DNA of 64,000 bases from Anaerolineaceae bacterium. Its GTDB lineage: Bacteria; Chloroflexota; Anaerolineae; Aggregatilineales; Phototrophicaceae. The stretch is taken from positions 186,001-250,000 of the forward strand of contig JACKCF010000002.1 of the NCBI GenBank assembly GCA_020634165.1, given 5' to 3'. Position numbers and translations under genes: made by a program. The notes below the pieces were generated by a model. It had not been told where the DNA came from, made no database searches, and saw only the letters and a list, made by a program, of their open reading frames with translations. This document shows positions 1 to 8,022 of this stretch, piece by piece; the stretch's first letter is position 1, and each line of letters starts with the position of its first letter.

Positions 1-195
1 TTCCCGCGACAGCTAGAGTTCCACCTGCAATTCGCGCCGATGGATGAGCGCCAAGCCTTCTTCATCGAGCAGGATGACGAGTTGACGCTGGAAATTCTGG
101 ATTACTACTTCGACCTCGAATATGTGCCCTACGATAATCCGCTTGGCCTGCCGCAAGAAGCCCTGATGGATTTATACATGACTGTGGACGAGTAA
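1..195 (+). CDS. C-terminal end of an unrecognised protein (partial)
   Basis: An open frame runs from the first base to a TAA at 193-195 and encodes the last 64 residues of a protein cut by the window edge. The fragment is acidic and rich in aromatic residues (for example EILDYYFDLEYVPYD). There is no membrane segment and no motif I recognise. It ends 48 bases before the next likely start, so the next gene could be cotranscribed. Function is unknown. Confidence 0.6.
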   Translation, partial: FPRQLEFHLQFAPMDERQAFFIEQDDELTLEILDYYFDLEYVPYDNPLGLPQEALMDLYMTVDE

Positions 196-243
196 TTGGA
201 ACGCTCGCCAATATGCCCAGCCATACCAATGAGGAAAAGTGCT

Positions 244-1182
244 ATGTTTCGTCTGATGACCCTGTTTCTGCTGATAACGATCATGTTCCAGGGGGCCAGC
301 GTCCACACGCAGGGAGATACCGACCAGCCTGGTTACTTGTTAGCTTACAGCGATGGCTGCAATATCACCCTGATTACTGTGCCCAGCATTGTCATCAGTA
401 CAGTGCCATCCATCACGGGTGATTGTGACGGCCCTGGTGTTTTCCTTGACGAAGAAACGGACCTCATCTTTTTCGACTATGGCACCTACATCACAGGAGG
501 GTACCGAAACACACCTTGGGGCCAATTCCTGAGTGAACGCTTCCGCATCGGGCACCCCATTGCTGTTTCCGAAGATGCCCAACATGTAGTTGCCTTCTAC
601 AATACCTTCGAGCATGAAGATACGGATGACAGCGATGGTCTGGTAGATACCTTCTCTATACAGGTTTTTCGTCGTGACGATCTCATCGGCATAGACACCG
701 AAGCCACAGACTTTGATCTCTCGCTGATCTTACGCTGGCCACTGACCCAGGTTTGGCTGCCAGATGGCAAAACACTGGTGCTGCCTGCGCGAGAAACCAT
801 CGACGGGCCGGACGTCATTGCCCTGGTCGATACCTCATCTGGTGAAGTCACATGGCTGGATGAAGATCGTTATATCAGTCCGACGCGCTATGAATCCATT
901 TTCGGCGGACAGCAGCTACGAGTATGGGAAGATGGCTATGCACGTTTGTACACCATTGACGAGGACGAACAACCCTATGCCTGGTCGTCAACACTCTCGC
1001 CCGATGGCCGATGGCTAGCCTTTTGGGTTCAGGATCAAAGCTCTGGCATCCATGTTCTGCACCTGTACGACACTGAAGCCGGTGCGGACCGCGAAATTGC
1101 CAACACACTCGACGCAAACCCACCAACCGTTCCCTATTGGTTGATGCCACCAACAGAGGACGATAGCAATCGTGCTGATTGA
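244..1182 (+). CDS. secreted PD40/beta-propeller-like protein
   Basis: About 312 residues. The start at ATG 244 is preferred because AGGAAA at 232-237 lies at ribosome-binding distance; an in-frame ATG at 229 and a TTG at 196 are alternatives. The N-terminus is a signal peptide (MFRLMTLFLLITIMF...SVHTQ), so the protein is exported. The rest is beta-strand-rich and acidic, with blades resembling TolB/PD40 repeats: SPDGRWLAFW near the C-terminus and WLPDGKTLVLP in the middle. Such propellers usually bind proteins or act as scaffolds outside the cell. No catalytic motif is visible. The family assignment rests on the SPDGRWLAF-type motif only; the ligand is unknown. Confidence 0.6.
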   Translation: MFRLMTLFLLITIMFQGASVHTQGDTDQPGYLLAYSDGCNITLITVPSIVISTVPSITGDCDGPGVFLDEETDLIFFDYGTYITGGYRNTPWGQFLSERFRIGHPIAVSEDAQHVVAFYNTFEHEDTDDSDGLVDTFSIQVFRRDDLIGIDTEATDFDLSLILRWPLTQVWLPDGKTLVLPARETIDGPDVIALVDTSSGEVTWLDEDRYISPTRYESIFGGQQLRVWEDGYARLYTIDEDEQPYAWSSTLSPDGRWLAFWVQDQSSGIHVLHLYDTEAGADREIANTLDANPPTVPYWLMPPTEDDSNRAD

Positions 1183-1243
1183 ACATCGCATCTGGTGAGG
1201 GCACGCCGCTATAATAGGCATGTCCATAAATGGAGCCGACATC

Positions 1244-2083
1244 ATGAGCGTATACTACGTCAATGGCGCGTATGTTGACCGCGATAACGCACTGCTGCCC
1301 GTCACTGATCTGGCCATCCTGCGCGGATATGGCGTGTTTGACTATCTGCGCACCTATCATGGCGAACCCGTCAGCCTGGAGGCCAACGTCGCCCGACTGC
1401 GCCAGTCTGCCACATTGATCGGCCTCGACTATCCCTGGTCAGATGCCGAAATCGCCGCCATCGTCCGCGAAACGCTCAACCATAATGACCACCCTGAAAG
1501 CAGCATCCGCATTGTCGTCACAGGTGGCAGCAGTCCCGATAACATCATGCCGAACGGCTCCCCCTCACTCATCGTGATGGTTGATGCCCACAAACCGAAC
1601 CCGGATTGGTGGTACACGCAGGGCGTCAAGATCGTGACAGCCAATATCGCGCGTCTGTACCCTGGCGCCAAGAGCATCAACTACATTCCGGCGATCCTGG
1701 CGCGCAAAAAGGCTGATGCCAACGCCGTTGAAGTCATCTACACCACAGACACGGGGCATGTATTGGAAGGCACAACCAGCAATCTGTTCCTCGTCATGGA
1801 TGGCAAGCTCATCACCCCACACCTGGAACGGGTCCTGCCAGGGATTACCCGCCGGACAATCATCAACGCCGCCAGCAAAGAATTCGTCATAGAAGAACGT
1901 GACATCGACATCGATGAGCTGTATGCCGCTGAAGAAGCCTTCATTACAGCCGCCAACAAGCGCGTTGTGCCTGTCAGCACCGTCGATGACCGTACTATTG
2001 GCGATGGCCAACCTGGACCAGTCACCCAGCGCGTCATGGCGCTCTTCGATACCGTGACTTATGGCGTTGCCAAACATGCGTAG
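1244..2083 (+). CDS. class IV PLP aminotransferase (branched-chain / D-amino acid aminotransferase-like)
   Basis: About 279 residues, the usual length of fold-type IV aminotransferases. The start at ATG 1244 is favoured by GGAG at 1232-1235; an upstream in-frame ATG at 1220 has no such site. Family marks include the N-terminal GVFDYLRTYHG segment, the lysine of GAKSINYIPAILARKKA that would bind pyridoxal phosphate as a Schiff base, the cofactor-anchoring glutamate region VLEGTTSNLFLV, and the C-terminal EEAFITAANKRVVPV block. The enzyme would transfer amino groups between 2-oxo acids and amino acids in the cytoplasm. Sequence alone does not separate IlvE, D-alanine aminotransferase and aminodeoxychorismate lyase; the absence of a pabB neighbour argues mildly against the lyase. 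Confidence 0.85.
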   Translation: MSVYYVNGAYVDRDNALLPVTDLAILRGYGVFDYLRTYHGEPVSLEANVARLRQSATLIGLDYPWSDAEIAAIVRETLNHNDHPESSIRIVVTGGSSPDNIMPNGSPSLIVMVDAHKPNPDWWYTQGVKIVTANIARLYPGAKSINYIPAILARKKADANAVEVIYTTDTGHVLEGTTSNLFLVMDGKLITPHLERVLPGITRRTIINAASKEFVIEERDIDIDELYAAEEAFITAANKRVVPVSTVDDRTIGDGQPGPVTQRVMALFDTVTYGVAKHA

Positions 2084-2162
2084 TCAATTTTCAAGCATAT
2101 ATCACCAGGAAATCCGCTATAGTAATAGCTAGCGTGTGATTAGCCATTTCGGTGATGCAACT

Positions 2163-3026
2163 ATGGAATTCCCAACATCTTTATTCCTAACAACACTTTT
2201 GCTCAGTGGATTTGCTATTTTTTGGGGGTATCGACAGTTCAAGTGGTATAAGCTCATACGCTACGATGAACGACGCTATCATGGCATCCTGACGAACCCG
2301 GAACAATACACCGATAGGGTACATACACCCGCGACTGAAGCGCTCCCTGTCCACCCAAAAGAGCAATCACTTGTCGAAGAAGCATCTCGCCTTAATCTCA
2401 TTTATCTAGGGTCTGTTACCAGCGAAGAAGCTCTACAGCGCGAAATACCACCAGTACGCATCTACATTGATGAAACACGCGCGATTTTATTCACTATTGA
2501 GTTGGCTGGTGAAGTTTTTGTCTCCACGATGAATACCTACTTTGAAGACGGTTTTTGGCTGCAAACAGTATATCCGTATGGGGTTTGTCTAAAAGATGAG
2601 GACTATGAGATCAACGGATTGAAGACAAGCTTTGAGGAAACATACGCTTTTCATGAGGATGCACTCAACCATTACCTAGACGATCATCGTCAACCCAGAC
2701 CCGTGACGCACCTAGAAGCCAGCGTCAATCTATTGAATGAACAAATGCTCAAAAATCATCCTCGTATCATTCAAATCGGGTTGCAGCAATTCAAACGAGT
2801 GTTGTGGGCACAGTTTGCTATTTGGGCCTTTCTGATCTTTATCTTGTTAACCGCGCTTTGGCCTGCGCTTCTGTTTGAGCACTTCTTCTATCCACCAAGT
2901 GTATTGATTGTTGCATTCATCATAATATTCTTCTTTGCCCTAATTTGGGGACGTTCAACGATATTCACTACAGCCGAAATACGTAAAAAGAAGAAAAAAG
3001 GCGGCCATCCTTTCGCAGAGATGTGA
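2163..3026 (+). CDS. membrane protein, first of four tandem paralogs
   Basis: About 287 residues. ATG 2163 (weak GGTGA upstream) is preferred over the GTG at 2136. An N-terminal membrane helix (SLFLTTLLLSGFAIFWGY) is followed by a soluble domain and two adjacent C-terminal helices, then a strongly basic tail (RKKKKKGG). The soluble domain holds the shared signature of this local family: EDGFWLQTVYP, then NGLKTSFEETYAFH. The same signature recurs in the next three genes, so this is a local gene family made by duplication. I do not recognise the family or its function. The two-helix hairpin with a lysine-rich cytosolic tail suggests a signalling or membrane-organising role, but this is only inference. 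Confidence 0.7.
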   Translation: MEFPTSLFLTTLLLSGFAIFWGYRQFKWYKLIRYDERRYHGILTNPEQYTDRVHTPATEALPVHPKEQSLVEEASRLNLIYLGSVTSEEALQREIPPVRIYIDETRAILFTIELAGEVFVSTMNTYFEDGFWLQTVYPYGVCLKDEDYEINGLKTSFEETYAFHEDALNHYLDDHRQPRPVTHLEASVNLLNEQMLKNHPRIIQIGLQQFKRVLWAQFAIWAFLIFILLTALWPALLFEHFFYPPSVLIVAFIIIFFFALIWGRSTIFTTAEIRKKKKKGGHPFAEM

Positions 3027-3144
3027 GTAGCTAAAACAATTCGGCGATCTCAGCAATCTGATTTGTAAGGCAATATTTGTGCTTCCTGCTACCAACTTGC
3101 TGTACTGTTAAATCATGTAGACAGTCAGCCGAGGCAGCAGGACT

Positions 3145-3948
3145 ATGAACATCATTTTCTTTTTCCCGATCATCTTTGGCGCGGTTGCATGGGTTGTCAT
3201 GCTCATCAGTTTATTGCAGGCCAGGAACCATGCCAACGATAGGAAAAATCATCCAGAGAACTACGTCTACCGCGATGTCAGCGATAGTGCCCCTGAACTG
3301 CCCAAACAAGCCCAGAAGATGGCGGCTCAGTTAGAGCAGCTTGGCTTCCACCACATAGGGACCATCCAGCGCGGCCCAGGCGATAAACCGCATAATGAGT
3401 GGGTCTACCTGGACCAGACAGCGACTGTCGTCACGACCCTTGAGCCACTCGGCGGCAGATACGCCGTCGCATTCGGCAACATCTTTGCGGATGGTTACGC
3501 CTTCCATACTGTGCATCCCAATGCGGCCAACTGCAAAACTGAAAACTTCGAGTTCAACAGCCTGAGCACCAGCGTCGAGGATGCCTACGACTACCATCTG
3601 GCGAAAAGTGGCCGCTATGCCCGCGCCCGCGGAGCCGCCACGACATTCCGCAGCATGGAAAGCATTGTTAAGTGGGCCAACTGGCATTCGCGCCGCAACA
3701 ACCCCGTTCTACTGGAACTGATCCAGCAGCAGTTGCGCAAAACCCTGTTCTTCGATGGCTTGTTTACCCTGTTGTGCGTTGTCCCCTGGATTCTGCCTCA
3801 TGATCCGGTATCAGAAATAATCAGGCTGGCAACTTTCCCAGCCATATTGGTCATGCTGTTCTTCCATGAAAAATGGGGACGTCCGCAGCACACCATCACC
3901 GTCGATAAAGAGTGGCGCAAACGCAAAAAGCATCTGGCAAGCGTATAA
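3145..3948 (+). CDS. membrane protein, second of four tandem paralogs
   Basis: 267 residues. ATG 3145 follows AGGA with suitable spacing. Topology matches its neighbours: N-terminal helix (FFFPIIFGAVAWVVMLISLL), a soluble domain carrying ADGYAFHTVHP and NSLSTSVEDAYDYH, a C-terminal pair of hydrophobic helices and a basic end (EWRKRKKHLASV). A stretch of 118 bases separates it from the first paralog, while only 17 bases separate it from the third, so genes two and three are probably cotranscribed. Function unknown. Confidence 0.72.
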   Translation: MNIIFFFPIIFGAVAWVVMLISLLQARNHANDRKNHPENYVYRDVSDSAPELPKQAQKMAAQLEQLGFHHIGTIQRGPGDKPHNEWVYLDQTATVVTTLEPLGGRYAVAFGNIFADGYAFHTVHPNAANCKTENFEFNSLSTSVEDAYDYHLAKSGRYARARGAATTFRSMESIVKWANWHSRRNNPVLLELIQQQLRKTLFFDGLFTLLCVVPWILPHDPVSEIIRLATFPAILVMLFFHEKWGRPQHTITVDKEWRKRKKHLASV

Positions 3949-3965
3949 TCGTTGGAGAAATATAG

Positions 3966-4808
3966 ATGCAAACGACACATCCACTGTTCATTCCTTTGTC
4001 GATATTTAGTCTGCTTGCCTTTGGGTTCTTTGCCTGGATATTTGTCCGAAGCCTGATAGAAAACCTGCAAATCCGTCGTAAACTTTTACGACACTACAAA
4101 GAGGAATTGAAAAACGGCTTTAAGTATACGGGAAAAGCCTTCGTTGGTGATGCGCCAGCAGTTCACACCAGTGTCCACGACTACGAGGACAAACTTAATG
4201 ACCTTGGCTATCATTTTGTAGGTGTGATTGAAGAACATAATAAAGATAGCATAAGCTGGATCTTCGTTAATCAAAGTGAGTTACCGACCATTGTAGCAAG
4301 CATCACATTCGTAAGCGATTTGGGCATAACTGGTGTGACGTTCAGGTCAGAATTCGCTGATGGCTTTATAGTTGTTTCGATGCTCGGCAGCAAAAATCTA
4401 GAGAAAGAAGATTTATTATTTCAATCAATACCTACGAGCCTTGATGCAACGCATTTTGCCCATCTCTCTGCCATGAAAGACCTGAGTAAGACACACGGCC
4501 CGACAAATTCATTCGAGACCATGACGGAGATTATCGCTTTCGACAAGCGTGATACGGAATCAAATAGTGATTTTGTTGTCAGGGATGCTTTGCGCACTAA
4601 CGCATATGGGATTGCCGTTCCAATACTGGCAATGATTGGTATCAGTGCGACGTTAGTCTGGCCATTGCCACTTATTTTGGATCGAACTGATCTATCGCCA
4701 ATCTTGATTGCGACCGCTCTTACGGCCTTTGTCCTTATCAACTTTGTAGTGAGGCGTGGCAACTTGCTAGAGCAAGAGAGCTTTACGCAGAAGAAGCGCA
4801 CAACCTAA
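3966..4808 (+). CDS. membrane protein, third and most divergent of four tandem paralogs
   Basis: 280 residues; ATG 3966 has GGAGAA seven bases upstream. It keeps the family plan: N-terminal helix (FIPLSIFSLLAFGFFAWIFV), soluble domain, two C-terminal helices (VPILAMIGISATLVWPLPLIL and the following segment) and a short basic tail (TQKKRTT). The signature is eroded: ADGFIVVSML replaces the usual ADGF-QTVHP, and SIPTSLDATHFAH replaces NS-KTS-E-A--FH. It looks like the fastest evolving copy. Function unknown. Confidence 0.7.
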   Translation: MQTTHPLFIPLSIFSLLAFGFFAWIFVRSLIENLQIRRKLLRHYKEELKNGFKYTGKAFVGDAPAVHTSVHDYEDKLNDLGYHFVGVIEEHNKDSISWIFVNQSELPTIVASITFVSDLGITGVTFRSEFADGFIVVSMLGSKNLEKEDLLFQSIPTSLDATHFAHLSAMKDLSKTHGPTNSFETMTEIIAFDKRDTESNSDFVVRDALRTNAYGIAVPILAMIGISATLVWPLPLILDRTDLSPILIATALTAFVLINFVVRRGNLLEQESFTQKKRTT

Positions 4809-4896
4809 ACCATAACAACTTGTTTATCCTCAGGCTGGCGATTTTCCGCTAATGTAGATGTATAGTACGCTGGTGTCGCAGCGAACGGAGATCGCT

Positions 4897-5739
4897 ATGG
4901 AGTGGACCCCCCATCTGGCGCAGGGAATAGACCTGCTCACAACTGTGCTCATCTTCCTGATGGCAGCCCTCATGGGCGTGATGGCCCTGCTGACCGTCGT
5001 TCATGGTCTGCTGCTGGCGCAGGCGATTCGTGGCCAGCGCCATTACCGGAACCATCGTCAAAATCCGCCAGAAGACATTACGGGCACCCATCCGCACTTC
5101 CCTGAAAAAGCAGAGGCCCTGGCAGAAACCGCCGAGCAGCTTGGATTTGATTACCTGGGTGCGGCAGGCATCCAACAGGGGAACGATTTGCGCGTCGACT
5201 GGATTTATATTGATGATGAGCAAACGACCATTCTGCTGATCGTACCCAATGGCAAACGCTATGCCGGTCTGTTCTACAGCGTATGTGCCGATGGATTCAC
5301 CCTGCAAACCGTGCACCCACAGGGGGTCAGCATCTATGCGGAAACAATTGAAACCAACAGCATCAAAACCAGCCTGGAAGCCGCTCTCGACTTCCACCTG
5401 ACGCACCGCCTCAGTCATCGGCAGGAGCATGGCAAACTACAACACTTCCCGGACATGGCCACGGTCCTTCCCTGGCTGACCGATCACATTCAGCGCCATG
5501 TGCCTTTACAGATTGAGCAAATGCGCAATCAGACGCTGCGCACACTGAGCTTTATCGTTACCACGCTGATTATCACCAGCATCGGCCTCTATTTGATCCT
5601 CACGCAGGGCATCAGCCTGGGGCTAATCGTCGCGCTTTTGCTGATGGCTGTGATTGCGATCATCGGCAGCCGTACCCTGGCGCTACCCAAATATCTGGCG
5701 ACAGTCGAGCAGCGTAAGAAGAAAAAACGCAATGCCTGA
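4897..5739 (+). CDS. membrane protein, fourth of four tandem paralogs
   Basis: About 280 residues. ATG 4897 is chosen over ATG 4858 because GGAG lies seven bases before it. The N-terminal helix (LTTVLIFLMAALMGVMALLTVVHGLLLA) is followed by the soluble domain with ADGFTLQTVHPQG and NSIKTSLEAALDFH, two C-terminal helices, and a basic tail (EQRKKKKRNA). This copy is closest to the first and second in the signature region. It is the last gene before a candidate small RNA and a strong terminator. Function unknown. Confidence 0.72.
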   Translation: MEWTPHLAQGIDLLTTVLIFLMAALMGVMALLTVVHGLLLAQAIRGQRHYRNHRQNPPEDITGTHPHFPEKAEALAETAEQLGFDYLGAAGIQQGNDLRVDWIYIDDEQTTILLIVPNGKRYAGLFYSVCADGFTLQTVHPQGVSIYAETIETNSIKTSLEAALDFHLTHRLSHRQEHGKLQHFPDMATVLPWLTDHIQRHVPLQIEQMRNQTLRTLSFIVTTLIITSIGLYLILTQGISLGLIVALLLMAVIAIIGSRTLALPKYLATVEQRKKKKRNA

Positions 5740-5789
5740 GACCGCTTCGAGAACGGCTTGGTTCTTTAAGGGCGTTTTAAGGTCACTTT

Positions 5790-5818
5790 TTGGAGAACAG
5801 CGGCGGGCACGATATAAA
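5790..5818 (+). promoter_or_regulatory. predicted sigma-70-type promoter of a small RNA
   Basis: A -35-like TTGGAG (5790-5795) and a -10-like TATAAA (5813-5818) are separated by exactly 17 bases. The expected start (about 5824-5826) falls on the first base of a stem-loop. No open frame follows, so the promoter would serve a non-coding transcript. The -35 match is only 3 of 6. Confidence 0.5.
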
Positions 5819-5823
5819 AAAAG

Positions 5824-5960
5824 GAGGCAAGTTGTCGTCATCCTTGCCTCGTGCATGTTGTTCGCAGGATGGGGTCCTGTCTGAAGCGGTAGACACAGTG
5901 GACCCCAGCCGCAAACCGAAATTGTAAGTCGAACCCGACTATGCGTCGGGTTTTTGTTTT
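5824..5960 (+). ncRNA. candidate structured small RNA with three hairpins
   Basis: About 135 bases between a predicted promoter and a Rho-independent terminator, without an open frame. Hairpin 1 pairs GAGGCAAG (5824-5831) with CTTGCCTC (5843-5850). Hairpin 2 pairs 5871-5882 with 5891-5906: a 7-bp GC-rich stem and a 5-bp stem separated by a 4-base bulge. Hairpin 3 is the terminator at 5934-5950. It does not show the conserved GGAAGGAAGC-type loop of SRP RNA, nor tmRNA or RNase P features. It lies between the fourth membrane paralog and the convergent pentapeptide gene. It could instead be the structured 3' end of the upstream mRNA. Confidence 0.5.
5934..5956 (+). terminator. Rho-independent terminator
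   Basis: CCCGAC (5934-5939) pairs with GTCGGG (5945-5950) and is followed at once by TTTTTGTTTT. It ends plus-strand transcription from the membrane-protein array and the candidate small RNA. Confidence 0.8.
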
Positions 5961-5990
5961 CATAGAGGCAAGGCATGCCTTGCCTCTATG
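5961..5990. repeat. perfect 30-bp palindrome
   Basis: The 30 bases are identical to their reverse complement. The arms contain GAGGCAAG / CTTGCCTC, the same words that form hairpin 1 of the small RNA at 5824-5850. It lies 10 bases past the stop of the minus-strand pentapeptide gene. As RNA it would be a 3' stabilising or terminating hairpin for that gene, although no T-run follows on the minus strand. Confidence 0.8.
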
Positions 5991-6000
5991 CGCTGGCTAT

Positions 6001-8022
6001 CTACAGATTCGTCACGCTGCCGAACTGGCTGAGGTCCGTGTCCGGGCCGTAAGGCGTGCTATCAGGCATCGTCGCACCTTCCAGATTCGCCCCATCGAGA
6101 TTGGTCCCGCCCAAATTGGCATTCCGCAGGTTGGCTTCGCGCAAGTCGGCATTCTGCAAGTTAGCTCCGGCCATATTCGCCCCCGTCAGGTCGGCCTGGC
6201 TGAGGTTAGCCCCGCGCAGGTCAGTCCCGATCAGCAGCGCCCCTGTGAAATGGGCATGATGCAGGTCAGCCTGGCTGAGATTGGCCTGTACCAGGATAGC
6301 GCCGCTCATATTGCGACCACGCAGATCGCGGCCACTTAAGTCCTGACCACGCAGGTTGGCGCCGCGCCAGTCATCCAGTTCATCGGGATTATCGGTGGGG
6401 CCTTCGCCCGGCACATTCACCTTACGCTTGGGCTTTCCTTCATCATCCTGCTTGACAGCGCCAAAAGCACTCAGGTCATCGCCTTCACGATAGCGGCGGC
6501 GATCCGGCATGGTGGTATCTTCCATGTGCGCCCCGGTGAAGTCAACGCCGTTCAGGTTGGCCCCAGAGAAATCGGCATCTGTCAGGTTGGCATCGTGGAA
6601 AGTCGCCCCGCCCAAGTTGGCATGCCTGAAGCTGGCATCCTCCAAATTAGCACCCACAAATCGCGCCTGAGACAAATTGGCCGCGGTAAATGTGGCATCA
6701 TTCATGTTAGTACCGTTGAAGACGGCTCGTTCCGCCATAACCGACTTCAGATCGGCATCTTCAAGGTTGGCATCGGTGAAATCTGCCTGTGGGATATGCG
6801 CCCCGGAGAGCGTCGCATCGCTCATGTTGGCACCCACAAAGCTGGACTGGCCCAGATTTGCACCTGTCAGGTCAGCTTCTTCCAGATTAGCCTCATTGAA
6901 GCTCGCTTTGTGCCCGTTGACGCCACTCATCGACGCATTTTCCAGATTGGCTTCAGAAAAATTGGCTCCGGCAATCTGGGCACCCACCAGGCTAGCCCCT
7001 TCCAGATTCGCTTCAGCGAAGTTGGCATTCTGCATATTCGCGCCAGTCAGATTGGCCCGTTCCAGATTATGGCCAGCGAAATCACCATCAGTCAGGTTAG
7101 CACCAACCAGATTTTCGCCTTCCATATTGGAATAGCGTTTGCCACCAATTTCGACATCATAGTGCAGATTAACATTATCCAGGGCGCGCATGATCGACCC
7201 TTTAGCAATCGACAGAATTTCATCTTGGAAGCGCTGTCCTATATTGCGAAAACCCCAGTTGTCCCCGCCCTCGCGACGGCGACGACGCTCGGCTTTGAGT
7301 AGTTCCTCGATATAGGCTGCCAACTGGTCGATCAGCACCTTAAGCTGGGTGATGAATTCTTGTTCATTGTCCCCAGGCTCAAAATCAAGCCCAAAACCAG
7401 CGATCACATCATCCTCAGGCAACAGTTCTACGGCCTTTTGATGCAGTCTCTGGTACTGCTTACTGAACAAGTCCCCGGTTCCCTTATATTCCCGGCTCCC
7501 TAGTGCCTGTTCTACAGAGCGTCCCAATGCAGAAATAGCTCGGAACAATTTGACAAGAGCCTTCACGTCGTAATCCGGCTCATCGTCATCCACCTGGAAC
7601 GAATACGCAAAGCCCATCTGCGGCGGCGGCGGGGTCGGGGGTGTTGGCGGTGTAGGTGGCGTCGGCGGCGTGACATGCGCATGGTGCTCCACATGGACCC
7701 CATGTTTGCGTTTGGTTTTGCTGAACGCAGCATCCAGCGCATCATTCACCAGGCTGCTGATCTGCTCGCCCAGATTGTCGAGGTTTCTGCCGCTGCGCAT
7801 CGCTTCTTCCACTGTGCGATCAACCGACTCGCGCAGGTCCCCTTCTGCGGCCCGTATGTCTTCTTCGGCAGCGCGCATTTGTTCCTTGGCAGCCCGTAGC
7901 TGCTCTTTGGCGGCACGCATTTGTTCTTTCATCTCGCGCTTGATGTCCTTGTTGAAGACATCTCCCTCATCGTCGAATTCAAAATCAAATTCAAAATCAT
8001 CATCGTGATCGTTATGGTTCAT
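6001..8022 (-). CDS. large cytoplasmic pentapeptide-repeat protein
   Basis: 673 residues, no signal peptide or membrane segment. In order: an acidic N-terminus (residues 4-22, DDDFEFDFEFDDEGD); a charged coiled coil (about 25-75, repeating RAAKEQ); a Pro/Thr stretch (about 118-134); a helical region (about 150-290); then pentapeptide repeats A(N/D)LXX in two blocks (about 300-510 and 545-655). Each block ends in the same cap: TMPDRRRYREGDDLSAFGAV and TMPDSTPYGPDTDLSQFGSV. Pentapeptide repeats form right-handed quadrilateral beta-helices that can mimic DNA or bind proteins. The start ATG overlaps the stop of the upstream sigma-factor gene by four bases, so the two are translationally coupled. 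A role as partner or regulator of that sigma factor is inference. Confidence 0.9.
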   Translation of the reverse strand: MNHNDHDDDFEFDFEFDDEGDVFNKDIKREMKEQMRAAKEQLRAAKEQMRAAEEDIRAAEGDLRESVDRTVEEAMRSGRNLDNLGEQISSLVNDALDAAFSKTKRKHGVHVEHHAHVTPPTPPTPPTPPTPPPPQMGFAYSFQVDDDEPDYDVKALVKLFRAISALGRSVEQALGSREYKGTGDLFSKQYQRLHQKAVELLPEDDVIAGFGLDFEPGDNEQEFITQLKVLIDQLAAYIEELLKAERRRRREGGDNWGFRNIGQRFQDEILSIAKGSIMRALDNVNLHYDVEIGGKRYSNMEGENLVGANLTDGDFAGHNLERANLTGANMQNANFAEANLEGASLVGAQIAGANFSEANLENASMSGVNGHKASFNEANLEEADLTGANLGQSSFVGANMSDATLSGAHIPQADFTDANLEDADLKSVMAERAVFNGTNMNDATFTAANLSQARFVGANLEDASFRHANLGGATFHDANLTDADFSGANLNGVDFTGAHMEDTTMPDRRRYREGDDLSAFGAVKQDDEGKPKRKVNVPGEGPTDNPDELDDWRGANLRGQDLSGRDLRGRNMSGAILVQANLSQADLHHAHFTGALLIGTDLRGANLSQADLTGANMAGANLQNADLREANLRNANLGGTNLDGANLEGATMPDSTPYGPDTDLSQFGSVTNL

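Noticed and set aside
1565..2077. 170-codon minus-strand frame opposite the aminotransferase
   Set aside because: Shadow of a clearly conserved gene on the plus strand; no start site or family similarity.
5820..5960. SRP (4.5S) RNA
   Set aside because: The conserved apical loop and flanking internal-loop sequence of SRP RNA are absent.
6526..7302. Plus-strand frames of 152 and 258 codons opposite the pentapeptide gene
   Set aside because: Their repetitive sequence is the mirror of the pentapeptide repeats on the other strand; no ribosome-binding site or family similarity.
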